A stretch of DNA of 64,000 nt from Brienomyrus brachyistius (lineage: Eukaryota; Chordata; Actinopteri; Osteoglossiformes; Mormyridae): positions 8,006,435-8,070,434 of the forward strand of contig NC_064538.1 of NCBI RefSeq assembly GCF_023856365.1, given 5' to 3'. Below are positions 13,170 to 25,720 of this stretch, in pieces. The notes below the pieces were generated by a model, which was not told the origin of the DNA, made no database searches, and saw only the letters and a program-made list of their open reading frames with translations. The translations under genes were made by a program, and so were the position numbers. Position 1 is the stretch's first letter; each line of letters starts with the position of its first letter.

Positions 13170-16100
13170 TTCAGTAAGCGTCTGTCTCCCCGTGACATGA
13201 AAAAAACAGTGTTAGTGGGTAATATTCCCTCTGACTATGAATCGGCAAGACGATGAATCTATCGTTGTTGCGAAAGTTAGATCGTTGTTCCCGAGAAGAA
13301 GTAGACAAGAGAAATAAGAGAAAACTGCGTAGGATGGGACCAATACATGACACTGTAGGGGAGGGGGAGAAAATAAGGGAGGGGATACACCGCGACCACC
13401 GACGGTTGTTCTTGAAGTATAGCAAAAGTGTCAGGTAATACATTTCATTAGATCAATAAAACATGTGAACAAAGAAGAAAACTATGGTTTCGTAATTCCT
13501 TGTAGTATATTGTTTAAGGTATGACGTGAACGGCAGTATTTTGAGCAATTACCGATAATTAATTATGTTTTGAAATATAACGATTTTGTTTGGTGAATGT
13601 TAATAGAACTTTACGAATTTATGAAGCTTTTTTTAAAACAAAAATGTGTACAATCCTTCGTGTTTCAGTAATGGCTGTGCGACATGCATGTATTGCCGAG
13701 AAGGCGATGGTGGAAAAGTAAAATAATAAGGAAGCATAAAAGGTCAATAGTGGCATGTGGTGCAGGCGAAAAGATGGGCATTTGAATAAAAGAATAAGAG
13801 CAGGAGAGCTCCGAAGTTTCAGTCCACGACAGGGAGGCAGCAGCAGGCAGGCGCGCGGTTATCCTCGAGGCGTTGGAACAATACCCAGTCTGGGCGCGTG
13901 GTCATCTGTTACCCCCTACCCCGGTGCCCCCCAGTCCTGCCACCACCTCCTCCTCACCGATTCGATTTTATACTTTATTCTTTTTCGACATACTTTCACG
14001 CACAATATGTTTAGTCATCGAAACGTTTGAGAACATTAAAAACAACATTTAAATGAAAGGTTTAAGTGTATCCAGCATCTTAAAGGAAATCCATGCTTAT
14101 CCGTTTTGCAAAATGTACATGACGTCGCCATTGGCATCTTAATTTTTGTCTTAACATTACGGAGTTATAAAGCAGCGGAGGACCAGAGCAAGTTTCCCTG
14201 CGTTGTAACTGAGACTGATGCCGAAAGGGAAACAAGTTAATGGGTCTATGTTAAATATTGAAAACTGCCACGTATCATATCTATACGTTCATTATAACAC
14301 CTTTCACAAGTTAATCGATCAAAAAAAATAAAAAGAATATATGAAATAGACCACTGTATCTGAAGGAGCTGGCAAATTACGCTGAATTGACGCTGAAGAC
14401 AGCTAGTGACATCGCCTGTAACAACACACAACATGCAAAAATGCTGATATCGGTATCGTTTCAAAGATAACGGAAAGCCACTAAATATGAACATAGTTAA
14501 AATTACGTCCGCGATTTCTCTGTCTGCCTTGTCTGAAACAGCTCGTCGTGAACTCCGTGAATTTTCCCCAGCTCATCCAGACTGCGAAAACATTCTTGTC
14601 CGTGTGAAAATGCAGACGATAGGCTTCGGCTTGATTTCCCCCCTTTCTGTCCTCACTTTCATACAAAGCTGACACGATTCTGTCATCTGTCAACTCATCA
14701 GAATTTCATAAACTTGAGGGGGTGTGGCTGCAGGCTTCGCTTTCTCTATGACGGAGAGGGGCAAAGTCGACATACCCTGCAGTGATATAGAATTAGAGAA
14801 CCTCCACGTGAAACCTTCGAGACCTCTTTCTGGATCCCTGTTTCAGTTTCCATTTATTATAGCACTTCTGATGCAGAAATTTGTTTTACGCCCTCGAGGA
14901 AACTTTTACACATTCCCAGTCCTATTTAAGTGCCTGGAGGCGGTAGTCCCCGAGTATAATGATGGCCTTATGTTTGTGTCTCATCCAAGGAGCTCCTGCA
15001 GCTCTAAAATAACATTCCTCTCAAGCTGGTAATGCGTGACAGGGTAAGAAACGAAGTCGCTTTTTTTGTTGGATACCTCGAGGCTTTTGTACTGGGATAA
15101 AACCCATAAAGAAGACTATTTCAAGTTTTCAGTGGGTGCAACACCACAGGCCAGTGTAGAATTTGCCAGGTCAAATACTCGTGTATTTATTAACGGCTTT
15201 CCTCGTTTTCTTTGGCTTCCACAGAACTGCATGCGGATGGCCATGCCACTTCCAAACACTGATGTACAACAAAACCTATAAGTATTTTCTGGCATGTCAG
15301 TTTATCAAATTACTTACTATAGCTCAAATACTCTGTACATTACGTTTTCATTTATGTTCCCCCAGTAGGGGGAGCGCTTCAGAAAGCAGATATTTCCCAG
15401 CGAGCATTACTATTGTAAGCAGAACGTCACTCTTCATTTTAAAGTAATTCCAACTCTTTAAAATGTTATTTTGCTGCCCCATTGTTCGTTTGCCAGCTTT
15501 CAGTGACCTTCCTGAATTACTACTGTCCTATGAAAAAATATCTTGCTTTGTTTCAACTCGTTATGACGGGCTTAACCCACTTTCAGCTCTCCCTCCAGCT
15601 ATTCCTAAAAAGAGGGAGTCAGAGGAATGGACTGGCAACGAAGTTTAATAAAATTAAGTTAAAAACACCCCCATAACCACCGCTCACATTCGGACAAGCA
15701 GTTTTCCTCTAATCTCCACCCATTCTTTGAGTCCGTTGGCAATGAAAAGTGCATTAGCATGCCGCCTTGGCGTGTATATCTAAGTGGCTTAAAAGTGATT
15801 TGAAGTTGATTTGTGTTTAAAAGGCGGCCCTTTAACCGGATTGCCATTCTAATCTGCTCCGTGCTGCATGACTTCTCCAGGAAACCCGTTTGCGTACTTT
15901 CAAGAGCTGGCGAGTAAGCGGAGAACAACAGTCATTAAATACCACGGACAAAAGCGCACTTCCTACGTTTAACCATGTGCCTAAGCTTCATGAGAACTAC
16001 ACCATTTGCGCGTGCGTGTATGTGTACTTGTGCGACATGGAGTGACAGTATAGCAATCTATTTTTTTTCATCAGCTCCAGTGGGGCTCCAAAAGAAAACC

Positions 16101-17991
16101 TATACTTCTTAAATATACCTGAAACATTCGTGCATGGCACGCTATTCAAATTTTACTCAGACTCAAACGATTCCCTTACGGATTTGTATTACCCTCATAT
16201 GAATGAATTAGGCATTATATTTTTCACGAGGAAGATAATATTTCTCTTGAAGAAGATATATTGGCCGGTTTGGTTTATACTGGGAAAATCACTGTCCAGA
16301 TGCGCTGAGGGAGGTCTGCGAGCCAGATGTGGCTTTTCCCCCCGAGTTCCTCTTTATCTCTTCCAAGGTGTCACATCTCAGCATAGAAACAGGGGACAGT
16401 TATGGTCAAAGTTTTAAAGCCACATACATTTCGAATAACGATATATGTACGTATAACAAGGAACACCGATTGCTGTTTACAAACTAATAACATTCTGCGT
16501 CGTTTGCTTTTTTAAAAATATGTACAGTGTGCTTAATTGATTTGCTCTACTATGGGAAAGACGATCCAATATACAAGACCGCGTGATACGCCTGCAAACC
16601 AAGTTTGCCACCAACATTACTGGATATTATAATTCACAATTCAAAAAATCTGAATATGAATGTACGATTTTCGATGTTTATGCGTGAGCGCAAGGGGAAG
16701 ATGGAATGTAGTAACGCAATATGTTATCGAATAATAAAGGAATGCTTTAAGGAATAATAAGGGAAACATCTCAAAGGCTGCACGTGCATGTTTTTGCTCT
16801 CCCCGCGGTTACGATGCACTCCGTGTTTTGGACTTAGTCTGATCATGCACACCAACTGCTATCTAATTTATAATCTATAGTTTCCTAAAGACAGAATTCA
16901 GGAAGATCTGTGTAGGAGAGATGAACAGAGGCAATAAGCTTTTTTTGTGTGTACCGGACATATTTATCGAGGACTAAAAGGAATTCAATCATTGCAACAT
17001 GTTCCCATTTAAATATTATCCATGATACGCACAATGTATTTAGAAGTTTCCATAGGTTTCATTTGTTTTCTAATGCGCGTTGTCCAGATTTGCTTTCTTT
17101 ATTCGTTGCGCTCTATGAAGGGAATTAACCTATCCCTTCTACAATCCCATTCAAAAGGAGTAGGAAAAAACAGGGAGATGAGAGCAGCAAATCCCTTTTT
17201 TATTCCTCTTGTTGCGCTCAATAAGTGAAGAATGTGTCGCCTATCAGTCATCCAGGGGATCAAGTCTGCTGGACTGTCCCACGCGCTCAATGCGCTCTGC
17301 AGAGCATCACTGAGACAGAGAGAGTGAAGAAGACAGCAGCAGCAGCATCCGCAACGGGACAGCACAGCGGCCAACACGAGACTGATAGTTCTGTTAAAGA
17401 GCAATTATACTCAAATACGAGCGGGCTTCTCATTCGAGATTTCGTTTTGTTTTGTTTTGCGTTATTTATAAGAGCCGACCAGTGAGCTGACGATTACCTG
17501 TTACGATGAGTGTAGCGTAATAGTGCGACCCACGGAAAGTATAGGTTCACGGATATGCGTTTGTGATTTATGGATAAGCATTTACGATTTCCAGTTCCCC
17601 GCCAAGCGTCAACTACAGATTTTGAACGTTTTAAAACGGATAAGAAACGAAAAAGAAAAAGCATCATTCGAGTCTGAAAGGGAACTCTTTCAGCTTATTT
17701 TACTACTGTGGCATCAAATTCTCACCTCTGAATGAGTTATTAGATAAAGTAAATAGGTTGTTGTAGTTTATTTAATAACGAGTGTTCTGTTTCACAGAAG
17801 ATAGATATCAGTCATGAAGACATAAATTACACTTTGATATTTTTTTTCCAATGTTTACAATTTTATGTTAATTATTTTTGCAGGGGGCTTTGAGAATTGT
17901 TCATTATTACGTTAACTATAACATTCTTTTTAAAACGTTCACTTCGTGGTATACATAAAGTCTGATCTTATAAAAGCTTTTCGGAGACACA
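13170..17991. promoter_or_regulatory. Shared wnt10b-wnt1 divergent intergenic region
   Basis: This is 4.8 kb between the two start codons, which face away from each other. It must contain both promoters and both 5' UTRs. No coding exon was found. A TATA-like TATTTATAAGAG lies at about 17463-17474 on the wnt1 strand and could place a start site near 17.5 kb. The first few hundred bases upstream of wnt10b hold a pyrimidine tract followed by CAG on the minus strand near 13353, possibly a 5' UTR splice acceptor. A CTCF-like CCAGTAGGGGGAGC lies at 15362-15375. In zebrafish the wnt1-wnt10b pair is known to share expression at the midbrain-hindbrain boundary. Confidence 0.55.
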
Positions 17992-20900
17992 ATGCGGATC
18001 CTCGCTTTGATTTTGGGCGTGAAAGCAGCATCTATCCTGCTGGTGTCCTCGCTGCCTGGTACAGGGGCGGTCAACAATAGCGGCCGATGGTGGTGAGTTC
18101 AGTTAATAAGTCAAATGACAATTCCTAACCAACCATTAATGTTTACTAAGTACGCTGCGCCTTCGCTCTCATGTGGATATTGTCCTATTACCCTAATTGT
18201 AAGAATTAGTCAAAACGGTAGGTAAACACCTTGATTGTATTTGGCAGTGATCAATGGGTGTCAAAATTGCCATTTTGCTTGTTTTCTATTAATGCTTTCT
18301 TATTTTGACTGGAATTGCTAATTACCATTTGAAATAAGCTATAGGATACCTCTATTCTATGGGAATGTACAAACGATAGGCTATATATAGCACAAATACA
18401 GAATGAAAATTGTACACTGCTGCATGTTTTGTAGCTAATAAATTGAAACTGTATACACATAATAATCACGTTTGGTTTAGTTTAGCCAAGTGTACACAAG
18501 TGGTAACAACGAGCGATTGCAACAAAACAACTGCAAATATATGCTCATGTGGCTCTAAAATAGTGCGGTGAGTTGATTATGTAGCAGCCTTATAAGATAA
18601 CTGATGACGACCAGAGGATCACGAGGGATGTCAGTCTAGCGAATGAGAAACCTTGTGATCACTGGCCTATGCTAAGATGCTCAATAAATTATAGGGACGC
18701 TCAATTGATGCCAACGTTTGTCACTTCACATTATTTATCAAGTTTGCCGCCAGATTATATCAATGATTTTTTTAGATTTAAATCAGTAATTTATCTAAAT
18801 CAGTTGCACCGCAGGCTTAATAGCAGCGAAAATGACATATAGGAAATTCAACAATACGCTATATACTGTAAGGCAAGAATATACTGTTCCATTTAAAAAA
18901 GCCTCTTTATTTAACCTCCATGTGTTTATTTATTTATAACAGCTGTGCAATTCCTTTGTGAATTAATTCTCTTTCCTTCTCGCGCTCTGTCTTTCTCTCT
19001 TTTTTCCCTCCCCTGTCATTTTGACAGTGTGGCTTGAACACGGGACAGAATTTTTCAGTCCAATGTGGGATAAATTAAATGTGGATTTATTTTATAGCTG
19101 TGAGCAATTCCATTCTAGGTCGCGTTCAGGGTTATCCACCTAATACGCAGAACATTTTCAACAGAAGATGCACTGTATGAATATAAACTGGTTCATCTGA
19201 CAATGCCTTGTGAAATAATTTACAAATTGAGCTGAAACTCGTGACGATCTGAAGATCCCGATTAATTGAAAAAAGCATGTGAATTAATTCAAAGAATGCA
19301 TTAGGAAAATCTGCATTAAAACTATTTGCCTGTATAATAATAGAAAGGTTGTATCGTGGCCTTAAAAAGACTCGTTAGGCAAGGAAATCAGTTTTGGATT
19401 CTTAAATCATTACTAAACATTACAATTATGCGACTGAATTTCTCGATTTTTTTACCATGAGTATCAGAGACGGCGTGAAAAGACGACATCGGCAAACATG
19501 CCAGCAGTAGGCCTATATTAGTTTTAAGTAGACAGAACTACATCATCGAAATATAGAAATCATGTAGACTTTCATTTTCTGGATGATTTTTATTGTTTGA
19601 CTTTGATACAGCTGTATGCTATGCGATTATTAGTGATAATATTGGTGGCTACCGTCTTTGCAGCCCAAAATTGCTGTAATGCGGCATTTTTTGGCACTGT
19701 TTACTTAACAGGTTTAGCTTCTGGAGTATGGCCTACCATACTGATTTAATAGGCTTACACTTACACATGTCCATGAATAAAGGAAAACGCACAAAAATAC
19801 ATTAGCATAACTATCGGGAGACATCAATGTTCCTGTTTTATGTTGCAGTCATTAGGTATAGCCCGTCAGTCAGAAGTATACTCTATACTCCATAGAGGTT
19901 ACCCACAGTGGCCATTGGGTGGCGAGATGCTTAACCTCAATTGTTACATATTCAGTTGTATTAATGACTTAAGTGAAACTCTGAAACCTATACGTCGATC
20001 TGCCAAATTAATGAAACGTTAAAGGGCTTCCTTAACGCAACTGTGTCGGCTTCCAAAACAGATGATATCTTTCAGTAGAATAGTAAGAAAAACATTATTA
20101 ATAAAAAAAAATCATGCAACTTATTTTGTTTTGCCAAAAACTCGTAAACAGAAATTAAAAATTTCTGTTAACCTATTGAAGCCTATTTTTAAAAATATGT
20201 CACTACAGGCAACTCTGCATGTGAAACGTTTAGTTATTTCCCCTTTGGCCTTAAGGTGAATCCCATCATTTATCAATAATCGTACGTTGCGCAACTTGTT
20301 TTAAAGTCACGCAACTATAGTTCTCGAGAAGCTATAAAAGTAAGCATTTTGATTATTATTTAAACAAAATATTTTCCCTGAATCATCTTCACCCACACTA
20401 ACCTATCTCTTGTTTTCCCGTCTGCTTTAGGGGGATCGTAAACGTGGCTTCCTCCGCCAATCTCCTCACCAATTCAAAGAGCGTGCAGCTCGTCTTGGAC
20501 CCGAGCCTGGCGCTGTTGAGCCGCCGTCAGCGGCGCCTCATTCGGCAGAACCCCGGCATTCTGCATGCCATCGCGGCCGGCTTGCACTCGGCCATAAAGG
20601 AGTGCAAGTGGCAGTTCCGCAACCGCCGCTGGAACTGCCCGACCACCCACAGTCCCACAATCTTCGGCAAAATTGTCAACCGCGGTTAGTCTCTCTCGCC
20701 CCTCGCAGAGCAGAGATAATCATAATGTCCTTTAAAGGGCAAGTTGTTCTCGTTTACAGAATGGAGAAGTCTTTATGTGCCCTCCGCTGTTTTGTTTTAA
20801 ATATCGCCTTAATTTTTGTTGGTTGCCATGGCATAATCTATTCATTAACACTTACGAAAAGCGTGTCCCATCTGAGGTACTTAACTTAATCTGTGCTTCT

Positions 20901-21993
20901 GTGACAGGTTGCAGGGAAACTGCATTTGTGTTTGCCATTACAAGTGCGGGGGTCACTCATGCGGTTGCCCGTTCCTGCTCAGAGGGGGCTATTGAGTCCT
21001 GCACCTGTGATTATCGGCGCCGAGGCCCTGGTGGGCCAGACTGGCACTGGGGCGGCTGTAGCGACAATGTGGACTTTGGCAGGCTGTTCAGCCGGGAGTT
21101 TGTGGACTCCAGTGAGAGGGGTAGAGACCTCCGCTACCTCACAAATCTGCACAACAATGAAGCAGGGAGAATGGTGAGAGAACTACAGACAGAGTCATTA
21201 GATGCTGTTGTTCTGTGGCAGCAATTCTAATACAGGCCCTCCTTTATAATAGAACCTGCCTTGTTTCCTTGCTGCCAATCATATTCTCTGCCTCTTAACC
21301 CTCATCTTTAGCACAGAGTCAAGGCAGAACTTGCCTGTCCATCATCTAGTCAAAGCTGAATTACATTGTTTTGATTGGGTGGAGTTTGAGAAGCAGAATC
21401 CCGCCCAATCAATTTGCATGTGTTGTGTACAGACGTGATCCTGGATGACTGATGCCTGTCCCTCTGTATACTTTGCCCCCTCCCTCCCCTTCCCACACCA
21501 GACCGTGTCCTCAGAGATGCAGCAGGAGTGTAAATGTCACGGAATGTCAGGGTCCTGCACTGTGAGGACCTGCTGGATGAGGCTTCCCAGCTTCCGGGCG
21601 GTGGGAGACTTCCTGAAGGACCGCTTCAACGGAGCCTCACGGGTGGTCTATGCCAATAAGGGCAGCAACCGGGCATCACACCGGGCCGACCCACGGCACC
21701 TGCAGCCCGAGAACCCGGCCCACAAACCGCCCTCCGTTCGGGATCTGGTGTACTTTGAGAAGTCCCCCAACTTCTGCTCGTACAACGGCAAGATGGGGAC
21801 CCTGGGTACATCTGGGCGTAGCTGCAACAGCTCATCACCCGCACTGGATGGGTGTGAGCTGCTCTGCTGTGGGCGGGGCTACAGGACACGGACTGAGAGG
21901 GTGACGGAAAGGTGCCACTGCACCTTCCATTGGTGCTGTCATGTCAGCTGCCTGAACTGCACCAGTACGCACACACTGCACCAGTGTCTCTAA
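17992..21993 (+). CDS. wnt1: Wnt-1 secreted signalling protein (4 exons)
   Basis: Exons are 17992-18092, 20431-20684, 20908-21173 and 21502-21993 (101+254+266+492 = 1113 nt), giving 370 residues plus stop, the length of zebrafish Wnt1. All introns are GT-AG and in phase. The ligand patterns the midbrain-hindbrain boundary and dorsal neural tube. The leader [20 protein letters not shown] is a signal peptide, followed by an N-N-S glycosylation sequon. Typical blocks are [40 protein letters not shown], the acylation motif [10 protein letters not shown], the Wnt1 stretch [34 protein letters not shown] and the end HQCL. ATG 17992 is chosen because it opens the signal peptide and matches the family start. 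All hallmark cysteine-rich blocks are present and no break is seen. Confidence 0.98.
18093..20430 (+). other. wnt1 intron 1
   Basis: This 2.3 kb AT-rich intron has donor GTGAGT and acceptor TCTGCTTTAG. No gene or obvious repeat was seen in it. Confidence 0.85.
21412..21419 (+). promoter_or_regulatory. Octamer motif in wnt1 intron 3
   Basis: A perfect ATTTGCAT octamer (POU-factor site) lies in the 328-nt last intron, close to CCCAATCA. Function is not shown by sequence. Confidence 0.25.
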
Positions 21994-23807
21994 GTGGGGC
22001 TGTGAGACGTGCTGCGTGGCTCGGGGAGGGCAGATCTGGGGCAGAGGGGACTGAGAAGGTAGGGCAGGTTGGTGTGGAGAAAGACAGAACTTTAAAGGGA
22101 GGAGCGATGGAATGAGAAGGGTAGCAGAGGAGGAAGCTGGGTGTAAGGGGAGGAGAACAGGAAAGAAGGTATGTAGGAGTAGAGGGGTGATATAGAAAGT
22201 GATTGGGGTTGGATGAGGCAGCATTCTGAGGACCAGCACTCATCAGTTGTGGGGGGGGTCACATGTCACAGAGCACTCACCTGGCGGGAAGGAGATAAAT
22301 GACAAAACTTCTGATAGTGGGGGGGGGGGAGCAATATGACCCACCCATCATTTTTAATCAATGTTGTACTTCTTTTGTTCTTTTTTTGTACAAAGCAGAG
22401 GTTCCACTTCAATACGAGTGACAGCAGCAAGAGCGATAGTGTTGAGGTATTATGAAGAAGAATAAGATCTATTGAGAGGGTATGGATTTGGAGGACAGAA
22501 AGGAACTCAAGGACTTAGCAGCGGTATCAAAATCAGAGAAAACCACCAGCATGTAAAACAGTCAGGAGGACAAGTCTGTAAAATGTAGCTCTTAGAGTCT
22601 TTGTTCCCTCCTTCTTAGGCATCACAGAATTTTAAAGGTCCTTCCATCCTTCCCACGGACACGTCGCCTGACAGATGTTTTTGTGGCCAAAGAACCGCAA
22701 GCATGGATTCTCATAAAATGTCGAAAATCTCTTTACGCACAGTGGTTATTCGCGAACGTCTCTGCATGTTGTTTTCCTGGACTGCGGATAGACGTCTCGC
22801 ATCAAAAACATGCGAGAAAAAAATCAGCGGGTGGCATAGGCTGCGCTTTCTCGGTTGCTGCGTTAAGCTATGGGCCTGGGCCAACTACTTATGATATCCT
22901 ACTTTCATCTCCCCTCTCATATTTTGACTCCGTTGCAATCTTGTTTGCTTCACCCATGATTTTGCCGCAGTTCGCAGTATGACACAGATTGGTGACGGTT
23001 TTCCCCTTCCGGCAATTTCTAGATAATCTTAGTCTGATAAGACAAACTAGTGCAAATATAGCAATTAATGGTTTAATTAAAAATTGTGTCTAGGTATTCT
23101 AATCTGTGTATGTATGCAGGGACTATGACGAGACCATATTTGGAATTCAGTGGTGACAGTTTGTGACGAAGCACGTTGATCGGACATTCTTCAGAAGTTT
23201 TTCCTTGCCGATTGCCTCCATCATGGTGAAATAGGTAACATTTTATGCTAAGTGTCTCCAGCCGTCCCAGGATTCCTGTGGGCCGATGGGTCTGCTGTGA
23301 GCCAGGCCGGGGCAGTCCACTCAGCACTTCGTCCCCAGTGGACTGACGTCTGGTGCAAATGCTTTGCCACCGAATAGTATACCATGCTGCAAATCAGAGG
23401 TAGCTGCAGCTAAGCTCAACAAAGGCGGCAATCTACCAACAGAACATCCTGATCGCGATTCATTAAGAGAAAGATGATGTGCATTGTGCTGATTTGATAT
23501 TTCTGGATCTGACTGTATTTCTTGAAACATTGTTTTGAGCTGGGTGGGGCGGGGTGGGTAATTCATTGTTCTGAACTGCATATGGTGACTGAGGAACATT
23601 TCAGGTACTTTCAGATAATGTTCACATCACTAGTTCACCTCTGTCACTCTGGATATAATTACCATTACTGTATATAAGATATTTATTATGAATGTCTATA
23701 TAGCTATAGTTGAGAGCAGTGAAAAAAATATTTTAGTTATTTGTTAAACATTTTCTTACTAATAGATTTAGTTTTAATAGGTTGTATTTCTTATAGTATT
23801 ATAGATC

Positions 23808-23813
23808 AATAAA
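23808..23813 (+). terminator. Candidate wnt1 polyadenylation signal
   Basis: AATAAA is followed by a T/GT-rich stretch (GCTGTTGTCTTTGATG). It would give wnt1 a 3' UTR of about 1.8 kb. An earlier end cannot be excluded. Confidence 0.35.
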
Positions 23814-24999
23814 GGTTATATTTTCAATTAAGCTGTTGTCTTTGATGCTATTTAATTGTGGCATTTCATTATCGGCTTCTCTGTGGTATTTCGTTTGCTT
23901 TCAGACTGTTTCTGCTTCCGTTTGCTTACTTGTATTTGCCATCTGCTGTCGTCCTCATCATTTCTGATGCCTCCATGTCACTCCTGAACACACATCCAGC
24001 CGGCAGCCCTGTCCTCTGCACAGCCACATTCCTCCCCATAACCCCGCTGTCCCGCGTCTAATTCTGAGGAACAGCGATCCTGGATGCCGACACACATTTA
24101 AGTCCCGCTGTGCGGATTTTACGCTGCTAAATGTTTCACTTCATTTGCTTAATGCCGGAAAGAAAAAATAAAAGGAGGAATAAATACAGTAATGAATGGC
24201 TCCTCTTTCCTGGCTTCCTGGCAGACGGTTCAGACCACGGTTGTCTGGCGGCGCACAGCCCTGGTCCCCGCAGCCGGTCGTGGCGGGCCAGAGGAGTGCA
24301 GGGGGGGGTCAATCAGCCACACCGCCACACAGACCGTGAGGAGTTAGCATGCACCCCCACGAGAAACTGGCACTGCCGGGGCGAGGGGAGGAATGGGGAG
24401 CAGACTAGGAAAGAAAAGATTAGGGAGAGGTTCGAGAAGAGGAACATGGCAAAGGGGAAAGAGAAGAGATGGCGGCTGAGGCGAACGGGGGAGTGTGTGA
24501 AGTGAAGAGGAGAGGAGAGAAAGAGACTGGGATACAGAGCAGGACGACGGAGTGAGATAAAGCGATTTGAAACGGGTGGACAGGGAGACTGGTGACAACA
24601 TGTAAACAATGAGGACAAGGGAAGGTGCGGCAAACAGGGACATGGCGGCAAAAGGCAGCAGGAAAGAGAGGAAGCAATTGTGGCGGAGAAACCGACAGAG
24701 ATAGGGAGCAAGAGATGTATGACTTGTACCAAACCCTCCACAGATAGGCTCCAGGGCCAGAAGCACATTGTATTTGATATTAAGTGAAGATATGTTGTTA
24801 TGTATCTAAGTGCTCGGTGCTGAAAGAGAGACAGACGGGAAAGTGGGCTGGCCGGAACCAGAGAGGAGCAGGAGGGACTGTGGAGACGAGTCCAAGATAA
24901 TGGATAGATATGAGAGGAATATGGAAAGAGGAATAATACGGAGGAGAAAAATAGAATGAGCCCCAAAAAAGGAAAAACTGGAGAGTTGGAATGCCAAAA

Positions 25000-25007
25000 A
25001 AGGGAGG

Positions 25008-25039
<32 letters not shown>
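25000..25039. repeat. (GGGA)n/(GA)n microsatellite
   Basis: GGGA units pass into a run of about 14 GA units, directly visible. Confidence 0.9.
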
Positions 25040-25044
<5 letters not shown>

Positions 25045-25099
25045 GGTTGAATTCTCAGGAGTAAGAGGCGGGACAGAGAGGCGGGGATCCATCCTTGTG

Positions 25100-25720
25100 G
25101 GAGTGCCAAGGAGTCAGTGATAATTAGCTCAATTAGTGACAAAGGCAGTGTAATAAATACTGACTTAGTGTCTGGGCCCCTGCTGGCCCCCCCGCACAGC
25201 CTGCTATGAGGCCCAGGCCTGACGGACAATTCATTAAACCGACAAAATACCCCACCGTCCAGGCGTGACGCTGCGAGTTAGCCCCCCACCGGCCTGCGCC
25301 ATTGTTCTAATTGTCTGGGTTGGAGTCACTTTCTGCCACCCCCTCTCTTATACCCCCCCCCCCCCCCCATGCTCTCTCTTTTCAAAAAAAAAAAAAAAAA
25401 CGGCAGAGTTAATGCCCCTACCTAACTCTGGTAGGTGATCAGCAGGTTGAAAAAATGCTGAGGGATTTTCTTGTGGGGGGGGGGGGGGGGGTGGAATGGG
25501 GGCGACGGGGGCGGGGGTTAGGGGGGTATTGGGATTAGGGATTGGGGGTTGCCTGGGAGTGCAGGGACCAGCCTTGATTGGAATGTAGGGGAGATGAGTC
25601 CAGGAGCTCGGATGCAGGACAAAGCGAGAGTTAATTAGGAAAGATTGAAGGGGCTGGCGACAATGGGACACCACCCGAGTAGAGATGAAATTGCTTCCGT
25701 GGATTATTGGGGAGAGGGTG
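25100..25720. promoter_or_regulatory. Candidate enhancer: cluster of homeodomain-type sites 3' of wnt1
   Basis: Within this block are GATAATTAG, CAATTAGTGAC, GACAATTCATTAA, CATTGTTCTAATTGTC and GTTAATTAGG. They stand out from the surrounding purine/G-run DNA. The block lies 3.1-3.7 kb past the wnt1 stop codon. Mouse Wnt1 is known to be driven by a 3' enhancer with homeodomain sites that is conserved to pufferfish. Equating the two is inference. Confidence 0.35.
25475..25555 (+). other. G-quadruplex-prone G-run cluster
   Basis: A 17-nt G run is followed within 65 nt by at least six further runs of three or more G (GGGGG, GGGG, GGGGG, GGGGGG, GGG, GGGGG). This is far more than the four runs needed for a G-quadruplex. 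Confidence 0.6.

Noticed and set aside
17969..17976. TATAAAAG just upstream of wnt1 ATG
   Set aside because: It ends only 16 nt before the start codon, so a start site 30 nt downstream would fall inside the coding region.
24313..25229. Long overlapping minus-strand open frames (up to 259 codons)
   Set aside because: They translate a purine-rich plus strand into Ser/Leu/Pro/Phe low-complexity text in several frames at once, with no domain and no splice logic.
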